The notes beneath the pieces were generated by a model. It made no database searches. It had not been told where the DNA came from and worked only from the letters and a program-made list of their open reading frames with translations. Shown here in pieces: positions 22,208 through 35,200 of a stretch of DNA of 64,000 bases. Each line of letters starts with the position of its first letter. Within the stretch, counting starts at the first letter, position 1. Made by a program: the position numbers and the translations under genes. The stretch is from Helicoverpa zea (Eukaryota; Arthropoda; Insecta; Lepidoptera; Noctuidae): assembly GCF_022581195.2 (NCBI RefSeq), contig NC_061463.1, positions 11,346,001 to 11,410,000 of the forward strand, read 5' to 3'.

Positions 22208-23198
22208 CATCGTTAATATAGTAAAAGGTCGAAGGAAAACAAATAATTATTATGTATTATTACTTTTTATACGCGTGTCCGCAGAATGCAAAAACCGCCA
22301 TATTGATATTTTGTTATGATCGATGATCGGTTTTGTTAAGTTACTTGGAATACTGACACCAGGCCTTTTTAGTTTAAATTGATATTTGTGCTTTTTCAAA
22401 CCGTATTTAATTTATTCGCCTATTTTATCTTTTTTTTAAGTGTCTAATATTTTCCTCATACTTTTCTCTAATTAATATTGCATAAATAATTTTATATTGA
22501 CAAACAAAAACGATTATAGTGTAGTGCCATCTGTTGGTAATTTAAAGTATCTTTTAGATAGTAAATAGTTTCCGGGCCAAATAAAAGGTGGCGACTCTTC
22601 ATTCACTTAGCTGTCAAAATGTACGGAGTGTCTCCCCCCTGCGGTGCACCCAGATGTGCAAATTGTGGAGAAAACCGTTCCAAGAAAATTTGAAGCTGTT
22701 ATAATCTCAAGGATTTTCTACCTCGCTTACTCTCATCACTTTGTGCTTGCTGTTATCCTTGTCTGCTGGCCATAGAATGCTGAAGATATAAAAAATTACT
22801 CTCTGTGTCGCTATTTACGTTGACAGCTGGTTCCTTTTTGATAACTGGCAATTTCTGCAACGGGACTTGTGAACATTAATTTTAAAATTCTAATGGACCG
22901 ATAATCAATTATTATTACTGAAATTAAAGTATTAATTAGTTTCGAAATCAGTCGTGAATATTCCATGATCTATTTCTGATAATCATACATCAATTTATAA
23001 TCACGAAATATTCGTGTCTTTTTGTTATTAAGAACACTTTTTCTACTGTCAAATATTGACATTTTGGAATATAATTTTTCTTCAGACAAAATTTTATTTT
23101 ATATAGTCTGTGAAAAGTGGTCAAAGTGGTTGATTGTTCGTTGGATTTTGGTCTCCGCTGTCCGCAAACGTGAAATAAACACTCGCCTGAAAAGGGCC

Positions 23199-23246
23199 AT
23201 GGCAAAGGACACGCTCCTCGAAACTGAACTGAATAAACATAAATAG
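23199..23246 (+). promoter_or_regulatory. Upstream ORF (15 codons) in the presumed TMEM64 5' leader
   Basis: An ATG in strong context (GGGCCATGG) opens a frame for MAKDTLLETELNKHK and stops at 23246, 32 bases before the TMEM64 start. If the leader includes it, it could reduce initiation at the main start. A longer in-frame opening from 23022 exists but is not supported by anything else. Confidence 0.4.
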
Positions 23247-23278
23247 TCCGTGTTTAATTTTCGTCAAAGAAACTCAAC

Positions 23279-26200
23279 ATGGAAATTGTCGACGTTGAAG
23301 AATGCCAGCCCGACCCAACAGCGGTCACAAGAAAGAAAAGTTTATGGGCTAAAATTAACAATAGGACAACTTACAGTTATTTATTTAACATCGTAGTATC
23401 AATACTGTTGCTCACATGCCTGGTTCTAGTGCTGTATTTTTTCAAAGAATATTTGAAGACGATTTTGTACTGGGTGGACGCACAAGATCCGTGGATAATA
23501 TTTTTGTTGTTTATGGGTTTATTTTTGATCGTGAGTTTTCCAGTGACTATAGGTTACTTAGTGTTGATAATAACTAGTGGATATTTGTTCGGGATCGTGA
23601 AGGGGTTGGTGACAGTGCTGGTGAGCGCGAACTTTGGCGTGGCGGTGGCGCACTTTACGCTGAAGGCGCTCCGTAACTACCTACCCCTGGACCGGCTGCT
23701 GAAGAACGAGACGGCGCGAGCCCTGCTGAAGGTGATCTCGGGCCCTCAAGCCTTCAAGATTGTATTTTTCGCGCGCCTGACGCCAATACCTTTTGGATTG
23801 CAGAACACTATATTTGCGGTGAGTATTCCTTGACCAAAATTAACGCAATTAATTAATTTACTGATATAATTCAATAAGACTTGTCCCCTTAAACTGCCTC
23901 TGTGTACACTTAATTTTAGAGCCTAGATTTGCCCCTAGGGTGTCAAGACTTTATAGAAATACTGGCCTCCTTGTCAGCAGACTTTTTATCTCAGTAAAAT
24001 CAGTGCTAAAATCTTTGTTAATTAGCCTTAAAAAATATTTTAAAACAATGTAATATTAACATAGCTAGATAGCTTTCACAATAAGAACACATTATTTTCA
24101 TTTATTAATACAGAAAAGCAGTAATACAATAATGTTTAATTAAAAAAATAACAAGTACTATGCGAAAGCTTTTCCAAAAATAATGCATTTAATCCTTATC
24201 ATCACATTATTAAACTGATATGCTGAACATTTTTTGTTATCTACGTAATACAAACACAATATTACTAAATCTGATACTGATATACCTACCTAGTTTTTGA
24301 AACCTACAATCTGCATTAAAAAAAAAAACAATATGCAGCGACCAGTATTAAGGGTGTTGGGGTGACCAACATTCTAATTGTCTATTGTTAATTATGAAAA
24401 AGGTTTGATAACAATAGACTTGAGAAAAAAGCTCATGTTAAAATAACATAGGTACTTTTGCTACATGTTTTGCCTATAATGTTACATGTTGAATGAAAGT
24501 TCTCTTATGAAGTGACTACCCTTATTGAACTTTTTTCAGTAAATGAACTATCTATCTGATATAATTTGCAATAATTGTATGATGACCTAAGTACTAATAC
24601 ACTAAGTACTTTAGTACAAATTCTTCCTTAATTTAAATTAAATTAATTTCCTTTTTCGGTACCTACAACATTTTGTTCAACCCTACAAAATTACTGCATA
24701 CATTTAAAATTCTTGTAGGCAGTAAGCATAAATTCTTCTTTATATTCAAATTAGTAAAATACCTTTCACACCCCTCACAGGGTGTAAGGGTGAAGGCCAC
24801 GTAAATACCAGCATTGTTAATCCTTTATGCTGTTATACTCAAGGCTGCTAACTTTATGGTCACCATAAAAAAGTACTTGAAACTACCTACGAACCATAGA
24901 CGGTATAACAAACCTTTATATTGCTAGACCATGACCTTAGGTATGTTCTTCAAAAGGTTAGACGTGCATGATGCATATTTTATTTATGCAGCTCGTATTT
25001 GTGCATGCATGATGCATGTAATGGCTGTCTATTTATTCAACTTGCTTATTATTTTATTTACTGTGTGTGGTTGCAATGCAAATTACCATTTTTTTTCTAA
25101 AAACACGCAAGCGCGCATTTATTAGCAAAAAGTTAAAACAAAAAAAAAACATATACAAAAACATACCTACTTGGACTTAACTAAAGAATATATAACCTCT
25201 ACTTCCCAGATGATTTTCAATTTTAAAACGTAATTTAGACCCAAACTCATATAATTATATGATAATTCTATTCATTTAAGAGAGAACTTAGGTTGTTCTA
25301 AAGAATCTCATTCCAGTTACCTTTGGCATTTAAGTTTCGAGTCTATAAAACCTCATACGTAAGTGTACCTCATGTAATATGCTGTAGTCCATATTTGATA
25401 CACTTCTAGACGCGAAGAAAGTAGCAATGAATTGATTAATTTACAATCTTATATAACTCACATTTAGATTTGAGTAGAGTAGCTATTCCCAGCGGAAAAC
25501 AGCCTGTCCTTTCCAAATGTTTACAATATTATGTGAACCAAATATCATTTAAATCGGTTCCGTAGTTTTGACGTGAAAGCTCGATAGACGGAGAGACAGA
25601 GTTACTTTTACGACCATAAAAATCCTTTGACGCTCTAAGGCATGATAGATTTCGAACATCCGCATTCATTAAAACATTACTTTCACTGTATTAGGACCGA
25701 TTGTATCGTAGAAAGTAGGATAATTCATTGTTTCCTTTTAAAGAAATGCCAGTCTACCTTTATTACCGCGACCAACGTCGCTTACTTTGCAAGAATATCG
25801 TCAATGTAGGACCATAACATTCCTTAATTGGGGAAAAATCGGGACATTTCTGCCTTCGTAGAGAAACATCGGGTACAGACCACTAGTAACCAGTCTTAGA
25901 AAACTTCAAGTAATAAAACAATAATGTAACGAGAACGAAGTCCAATCGTTTAATTCCGGCCGCAATCGTGTATCTGACGTCTGTCTTTATCTCCACAACT
26001 GCAAACAAACTGATTCTGATTACATTAAAGCTGTATCAAACTATTTCCTCGTAATTCATTTGCGGCGATCCCAATACGCTATCTACATATCTGCCCCATA
26101 CAAGCAAACGTCAAATTCCTATCTCTAGTAAGCATAACCATAGATCTAGATATTTTATTGAAATTCGCCGTTAGCCATCATGTTAACGATTTGGCCGCGA

Positions 26201-29200
26201 TGTTTCATAGAACTGTGGCCGTTTATATCCTTTCGTTTTCATCTATTATTCCTAGCGTGGCTATATTCGTCGGAAATGTAATGGTCGTAAAGGCAAACGT
26301 TTCTCAGTAGTGGGCAAGGTCGAAGCTCAGTAGCTAGGGCTAATCTTTGGGTCAGCTGAGCAAATGCCTATATTCCTCAATTTTTCTTCTTCTATCTTGC
26401 CTTGTTCCGAAATTATTTGGGTTCGGCGCAATGTTTTTCGCTTGCATTCCTCTCTGTCAGTCATAAACATCAACATCCTTAACATGGCTACCAAGAATCT
26501 GCAGAAGACGCATTTATCCATTCCCTGACACAGGCATTTGGACATTACATTGATATGTTGTTCATCTGCAGGAAATAAGCTCTTTAAGATATATCTCTCC
26601 AACAACTGACTGATCTGTGCTGCTTCCAAACCATATCGGTATGTTTACTATTGACAAGATAAACTTGACTATTTGTACCATTTGCAGCAATAAACCGTTA
26701 TCAGCATGTCTTTGGTCTCATTAAGGGTGTTTACTACTTTTATCTATCTGTTCCGATTGTTCTTCGTCACGATAAGCCAGATAGGCTTCATAAAGATTAT
26801 TGTTGCAAGTCCTGAGTGCAGAAGACATTCTCTGTAGGTACCCTTTACGGATAATACGAATGTATCTTATTCAAAAAAGAATTAGGAACAATGCGATCAA
26901 AACGCATTCAAACTTCAAGAATTTCTAATGAGATTCTAGTACCTATCACAGTTATCCGATTCTCAATATTTGGGCACCCTTCCAATGCCTGAGCTGTAAC
27001 TGAGATCGAAATCGCGAAACCAAGAATAGGAACGAACCTAGATGAGCCATTCGAACGTTTTTAACCGACTTCCCAAAAAGGAGGAGGTTATCAATTCGGC
27101 CGGTATGTTTTTTTTTTTTTTTTTTTTTTTCTATGTATGTACATCGATTACTCCGAGGTTTATAGACCGATTTACGTGATTCTTTTTTTGTTCGACTCGG
27201 AATAGCTGCCAGTTAGTCCCATAGTCATCAGGTCAGGATCTGATGATGGAAACCCTGAGAAATCGAGGGCAACCTTCGAAAGTTGTAGGCATACATAGGG
27301 TAAAAACTTGATACTCAGGTGTACGCCTAAAAGCACTATTCAACAGTGAAGATTTGGAGCTGATCTGATGATGGAAACCAGAGAGGTTCGAGGGAACTCG
27401 ACAACTGAATATGTAAACTACCTCGTGTTTGGGCTTAAATTATTTGTATTGACAAGACCTTTGCAACAGTGAAGGTTTGAAGCTGACCTGATGATGGAGA
27501 CCAGAGAAAGTCGAGGGAACTCGACAACTGAATATGTAAAATACCTCGTATTTGGACTTATATTCTTTGTATTGATGAGAACTTCCCACTTGTATGGATA
27601 GTGACAACTATACGTATCACTGAAAAGCTTTAAATAAAAAACTTTTTTACAAAAAAATTAAACCGACTTCCCAAAACACTAAAAAGCAAAAAAAAACTAT
27701 TTTTAGGTGCATCGGCCTAGAAGTCGGTGGCAAAATTAACTTAGTAACATCCATTAGACACCGAATTCTAGGCTGATGCACCTAAAAATAGTTTTTTTTT
27801 GCTTTTTAGTGTTTTGGGAAGTCGGTTTAATTTTTGTTTGATGTGTTTAGGGGAATAAAAAACATTTCAAAACATTGAATAATTTATCTTCCTGTTTTGT
27901 GAAGTTGGTGGCATAAGAATAAAATGTCAAATCTAGTTCGCAGCTTAAGCCTTTCTATTTCTTTCTAATTCGTTTCAGTTTGAAGTAAATTGACCATATT
28001 TTATGGTATGCGATAAAATGGTAGGTAATATCAATTTGAAATGCACCATCGCTACCGATAATATTCCAGACTTACATTTCCACTTTACATTCTTTATACT
28101 ACTTTTATTATTTCAGTTGATATTCTATGAGAAACTAGTTTCGTACTCATGCGCATATTTTCACGCCCCATGCCTGTTTATTCTATTTTCAAACTAGTTT
28201 TTTTTTCTCTACGATTCACTGCTTTTTATTTAAGCACACGATTTTGTTTCCTAATTTGAAATGTGTGCAAGGAGGATATGATCATCACATCTGCCTTTTA
28301 AAACTTGTCTAGTTTTGTATCTGGCATGTCTCAAGGCCTGTCTGAAAAAGCAACGCTTCAACACTCGTAAAAAGATTAAAGTACAGAGTGCTTAGTGCGA
28401 GTTTTCGTGAATTTTTTTACGGACTCACATGAGAGCGCGTATACTAAGATTTGTATGGAACAAAAACAGCTCCACCTAGTATCAAAAATTGGAACCTGTT
28501 TTTGTTCCATACAAACAGTGTTGCCAACAGTTGTAGAAGCTTACCACCAGAGTCAACTTTTAAAACCACCAGAAAACCACTAACAAAAATTTATCCCACA
28601 CTTAAAATCACCAAATTCACCACTAAAAAAATATTGTTTATATTTTATTGTAACCTAAAACAATTTAATCATCCAAAGATGTAACTCGGCAACGATAGAA
28701 AATTAAAACAGACAAAGCATTACATCTGTTTAGCAATTCATCCGACCCGATCCGAATCCTTCACAAATTATAATCGGCGTAGTAGTTTCACAAATTGTTT
28801 AGTTACGCATTTGACCAATGAATGAGTACTTAATATAATTATATAGTAGTCGTTCACCTTTTTGTTTTGTAGATGCTTTTTTGACATTCCGTGAGACTTC
28901 AAATCTCCATAGTAACTCCTTAAAGTTGTACCACAAAACTTACATTTCGCTACTTGACCCGCAGTACTTTCAACATTTCGCCACTAAATAGGGGACTTAA
29001 ACCACCAGTATTAGTGGAAAATCCACTAAGTTGGCAACACTGCATACAAATCTTAGTATACGCGCTCTCACGTGAGTCCGTAAAAAAATTCACGAAAACT
29101 CGCACTAAGCACTCAGTTGTCAATTAACCTCATTAGTGCAATAACATACGTCCGTTTGGCGCCGGAGTAATGAGCTCATACAGAATCTAGAGGACGGGTA

Positions 29201-32200
29201 TTTTTGATTCTACGATTTTCTGCGTTGATCTAATTATGAGACAATTGGTGTCAGTTTAGATTTGACGGATTGTTTTTAGAACTCGTGTTTTATTTAGAGG
29301 AAAAAATGACTCAAATAAATAAAATGTTTGTCTCAAAATTAAGTGGTAAGATAAGTTTCGAACATTTATCTTATATTGAGCCTCAATAATACTCAATATC
29401 ATGACCGTTTATCGAAATCACGGCTTCGCTCGCCAATCGCAGCTTTAACTACTGAGCAACAAACAAAACAGACTAGCACTGAAAGTTTAGAAATAGCTTG
29501 TTTACGGATACACTAGTTAACTAGTTCTGTATTGAATTAAATGTTTCATAACACCTCTGCGTGAAAAACATGTTTGTGCAGTATCTTGCATCGGTTTTCA
29601 CGTTATGTGACACTGTTCAAGGAGACTCCCAGTAAATAGGTTAAAACTGTTGGCATTGAAGTTATATTATGGCAGTGTTCAATGCCATGCTCTGTGTAAT
29701 ACCGAGTACCTAGACGTACCTAGGATTATAAATTAACTAATGTAAATAGCACTAATATATTTACTACTTGGTCATCTATTACTTGAAGACTGTTGCGAGC
29801 TTTGGAGAATTCTTTTTCCACAGAATTGAGTCGGATTGTTTAGGATGTGTTTTGCCTTGCTCCAGTTGCCCTAAAATATCTCGCTCAGTATTAGGCTGGC
29901 TACACTCAATGATTTCCGATTTTACCGACAATGCATCGAAGGGACAGATCGGCGTCAGTCGGTGGGCGTGGTAACACCCTTGTACCAGCTGGCAGTTTGA
30001 TGTTCCGCCATCTTCCAACGTCACAGTTCCGTAGGTCAGTTACAAAGTGCATTCGAAGAGGTATTCAGCTATTAGGACAGTTACAACTTGTAATCTAAGA
30101 TGACTGGCGATTTGATGAAACCCTCATACGAAAGTATATCATCATGATTCGATGCACAATAAGCTCATGTGCTCGTCATGTCCGCATCGTTAAATCGCTG
30201 ACCCAATTTAATAGAACGTCACAAAAAGGGCTTCACCAATATCGTAATTCAATTTCTGCCAAAAGTAAGAGTATGTTTCAAGAAGTGGTTGACACAATTT
30301 TATCAATATACAATACTTACTGCATTGTTAAGAGCTAATTGCTTGATACTGACGATTGGCCGTCACTATCGTACGTGCCCTCACTATGATAACATGATGC
30401 TATTGTTCTTGGCGTGGTATCTGGGACGATCGCGTTTAACCACCTACTTGGCCCGTTTCGCTTTCACTGCGCCGATGTCGGGCTGGCGACATTTTCTATT
30501 ACGTATGGCTGTTACAATCCAAGTTTGTGGTGTTTGTATTGATTGTTATTGTGTATGTCGCCCACACAACGTATTCCTTGAGCCAAAATTAGATGTAGCT
30601 CTCCTAAGACCGGTAAGGCCTAACTAGATGAGCCGGTTTGCGAATATTGCGTTTCGCTGTAAGCTTTCGCTTTCTGATGAAGTCTGCGTAATTTGCCTCG
30701 GTTAATTTTATTCATCAACAGTATTTCAATCCTACCACATCACCACCAATTCCGAAGACTGTAGAAATCTTTTCTCACAACGTCTTAGAATTAAACGACA
30801 TAATACACCTTCAAGGAAACGCGTCCTTTGTCTTTCTAATTTTTTTAAAGTCTCCTTTAAAGACTCCGGGTCGTCTTGGAATATTACAAAAGTGTCCTCT
30901 GAACAATGTGCCCGCCTTAAGATTCAATAGCGGTCATCTGTTTTATTACTACGTCGTCATTGTCTCGTCTCATCAATAAACAAATGATAGCTGTCGCCTT
31001 ACAAAGATCTTGGTCAAGTGACGTATCCATAAAAATTAAAATATCATTTGAATAAAGTTCACAGAATTTGAAGAATTAAGTGCATTTTGGCGCCGTACTT
31101 AACATTCTTCGTATTATTTATCAATGATGATAACTTTATAATACCAAGGTCAACATCTTTATCGTAAGTCATTTATCAAATCTTGAACGAATTAAGATTT
31201 CATGAAGTAGAATATCAGAGTTCATACTCCACGCACCAAGGCTAATGCTATCTAATATGTCAACAACTTATCTTGTCTTAAAGAGAACATTTGCGACGAC
31301 TCCTACGGCTGTAACGGTGATATGAGCCGCTGTTATCTTAACTGAATCCTGTTTTTATCTGGTGCAGGGCAGTAAACTTTTGTCGCCATCTTTCTTGGTT
31401 CTCTGCCAGACGTCTTTACATTTTATTATTTAAAAACTACATATAGATCTGCGCAGTCTTTTTGTGTGGTCTCTGTCTGTCGTCAAAATATCTGGCGCGT
31501 TTGGTGTCATCTCCCACAAAGGGTACATTGTTGTACGAAATATCGTTTTAATTTATCATCCATTATATGCACTAAGTGGCCGAGCACTAGTGTGTATAAA
31601 TAAATTACTTGAGGAAAATCCCTCATGGCGCCTATTTGAGTCCCATGTTATTTTTGCACGTCTCTGATTCTAGGTGCACTGAAAAATATATCGCATCCGT
31701 GTTTAAGGAGGTTGCTGTAAACATCACGTTGGCCAAGCCAAATATACCAGCACCAGAGTTTCAGAGCTCATAAAATGTTTATTTTACATCGACCGGTATT
31801 AACATTCCGTTAGCAATTTCATTACAACGGCAACGTGTAGTAATGTTCTAAATATATCATCTGAATATCTGATAAGATCGTTCGGGATGTTCGGAATATC
31901 GTCACGTTAAATATTAATGCAACTCGTTCGGAAGTTAAAATGATAGTGTCCCGTTTGTAGTGTTGTGTTAGAGAAGCGGGACGTGTTTACAGCAATATTT
32001 CCACCACACTAACTTTCATACGGTCAGTAAATTGGCCTACTTGGACAGTGCGTGCGTCCGGCGCCGCCAAGGCCACGTAAGATCGGTCAACTTGTTTATC
32101 TTAAGAAAAGCAATCGATCAATCTTGCCTTTTTTTAGAACTGTCTCACTGGTATTTACATGCTGAAAACGCATTGTTGACTAAACAAGTACATTTTTATC

Positions 32201-35200
32201 GCAAAAAACAACGTCAATTTTCCGCCGTAACTGCGATGCAGGCAGATTAAATCAAATTAAGCGGTAAAGGTTACGTACGTATACCATGCTACGTGTACTT
32301 TGCAGCCAAGTACGAGCATGTTGGAAAATGTATTCAAGAATTCTGAATGTTCGTGAAAATTTTTGTTTAATTTGCCAGGCGCCGGAGGTATGGCGTTAAT
32401 TTTCTGCCTAATCTACCTGTCGTGACTGCGTGCTTAGCAAATGCCACTAAAATATAATTGTACACATTTGCCGCAATCGCAAAACTTTACAATCTTGACA
32501 AATGATTATAGGGGACGTGTTCCTAATCTACATTGTTTTTTTTAAGTTTATTTTATTTGCGGCACGCGAATTGTTCTGAATGTACGACTCAGCTTTCACA
32601 AATGATTATTGCGAGGAAGTTATGATTGACTGGCATAATCCGTTTAATCAATACCTAGGTAGTTAGAGTTAGAGCTGACAGTGTTCCTGCCTTGTCTCCC
32701 TTAGTTGAGGTCTCTATCCGTCAATACGACAAATAGAGGCTCATGATGGTAATCATGATATTATGTTACACTTTCACATCTCCAACCTCAGCCGCAAATC
32801 CTCATCATAAAATCTTTGTCCCAAAACCATTTCCATTTAAGACCTATCCACTTCAATTTAGGAACCTTGCATATCTAAAGTGTTCCCATTCTTCACAGGT
32901 GAGCGACGTCCGTGGCTGCGGCTACCACCTGGCGACCATGCTGGGGCTGCTTCCCGCTCAAGTCATCAACGTGTACCTCGGCTCCACGTTGCGGTCCATG
33001 CACGATGTGCTGCACGAGTCCCATCTCACTGGATACGTCGTGTTTGCTTTTCAGGTGATTTTTTATTTTTTTTTAATCTGGATTAGGGTTGGCTGTTGGA
33101 GGGTTTGTGAAAACTCTGGTAACTTCTGGTTTCTTTGAACCTGAAATGTTCACTAAAAGAAACATGAATTAAGGAAAAAGTCAAGGTAAAGCACCTGATA
33201 CAGGAAAGCCAGTACCAGATAGTAGTACCGATTTAGAAGTTCATGTATATTCCGCTGTTTGTATCTAAATTAATGGGACTGCTGTATTTACTATTCGTCC
33301 ATATTAAGCTAAACGTTCAGATATCTAACAAGTATCAATTGAGGAACTACTGCATTTGATTTTAGCTCCATGGTTATGTAATAAACCAAAATAGGTCGCC
33401 AAAACAAAATTATCAGTAATTAAGAAGTGTCTTCGATTGTTTGCTCAAGCGCATATCCACTAACTGAATCATACGAGTCTGTGTGTTTATGCCTCGCCTG
33501 TGTTTATGCAGCCATATTAGTAGTACTATGCTTCCTTATATAGATATCATATAAATAATCAAGATAATGTGCAAGCAAAGTGCAGCCTCGGTGCATACAC
33601 GCACAAGTTTCAAGAATTGTTTTCAACGTCATTCAATTCTGGAATACATATCAACATTTTTGGGTCTTTTCAATTTAAATTGGTCGGTACAGAAAGTTGC
33701 AGAATGTATCGAGATATTTGAGGAATGTCCTGTATGTATTGTATTGATTTGCGGTTTTTCCCATCACGTTTTGCTGACGTTTAGATGCAAATGAGATCAT
33801 TGTAGTAACATTATATGTGGTAAGTACACGTGACGATGGTAGATTATCACATTAAATTGTAATGTTCATGTTCTACCTAATTCACATTCATACCTGACTG
33901 CTTCGATGGCATCGTTAGTCGCAATTGCCACTGCTGTGCTCAGGATTGGCATTGACTTCCAGAGTGAAGGGCTTGTAAAAATACAATGGACAGAATTGTG
34001 CTCATGTTTTGGAGTAAGTTACTTGCGTTAAAAAAAACGGAATTTGGGAGAGCCTCTTACGCCTTTACACAGCTTTTTAAGCCTCTTACACAGCTTTAAG
34101 TCCAATTCAACAAGAAAACTATGTGCGGCTTATGCAATTGGCAACTTTGTCATGCTAATGATAGAAAGAAGACTTGAGTACCTGGTTATAAAATATCGTA
34201 TATGACCGCACTCTCTAACAAGTTCTAAGTGAAACATGTGGAAAATAAGGCGTATCTAACCATACATGCAAATACCCTGTTCAAAAGTAGCCATGCCAAT
34301 ACTACATATTTACATAGACAACCATGTGTCGAAATAGACATAGCTGTCTGTACGTAAGTCTGCCTTGTCTCGAGTTGTATTTTTAAATGCGAGCGAATTT
34401 TGAAGTACAATGGCATAAATATTCAAAAGCAAATGGTTGAGCAAGCAACGTTGGAAGAACGTTGTCCAAATTTTGGGATGGCAGCTAAAAGTACATTCAC
34501 CTAAATTGTTGGTCCAATTTTAAATGGTCTGCAAACAAGCTCTAATAAGCATCATTAGTTCGTACCGTTTAACCTAGATTATGACGTCACAGGCCATGGG
34601 TGCTATCGGGAACGCAACGGGGAACACGGGTCATATAATCAGGCCCCTCCACGTCCGCTATTCTAGGTATCACGTTACATAATATCTAAGTCGTTCTGTC
34701 GTAAATAGGTGCAATATAATGTACTGTTGATCCTTTTTTGTCACATATTCAATTACATGCTGCAGACACGATGCAAAAAGTATTGTCGTTCTCAAGGCGT
34801 AGTAGAGGTCAGCGGCGTCGCTCGCTAAACTCAAGAGAGCAGCCGCTTTAATAATATTAGCTAATCAGTTAAGGTATAGAAAGCAGAAATCTTGACGGCC
34901 TAAGGTGTGCCAGATTTAGTTTGTGGTAAAACACGTTTTACATCAGGCTATCCTGGAAAGCTATTACCTCACGTGGAGGCGTTTTAATGTGGAAACCCAA
35001 AACATATGCAGTCTGAAAACAAAACTTAATAATATCTCTTAACACAATTGACAAGTTAGATGTGTAAATAAATTATTTTAGACTCTCAAGTCTGCGCGCC
35101 ACGTGGTGTCCAATGACACCCAAATAGTAGTTTTTGCATCTCTGTCTGCGAGTCGTTTAAAGTATTCAAGAATTACATAAGGTAAACATATGTGTTGACT

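Larger units (their letters stand above)
21812..23278. promoter_or_regulatory. Divergent 5' region between ZC3H15 and TMEM64
   Basis: Head-to-head spacer holding both promoters (inferred from gene orientation). It contains a foldback MITE at 22120-22207 and a short uORF before TMEM64. No core promoter element was assigned. Confidence 0.45.

Noticed and set aside
26327..26629. Cys-containing 100-codon minus-strand frame as a gene
   Set aside because: No recognisable domain or exon neighbours. Mentioned only in the intron description.
30289..30627. 112-codon frame in TMEM64 intron 1 as a nested gene
   Set aside because: No domain, no splice partners and no start context support. Such length is expected by chance in 9 kb of intron.
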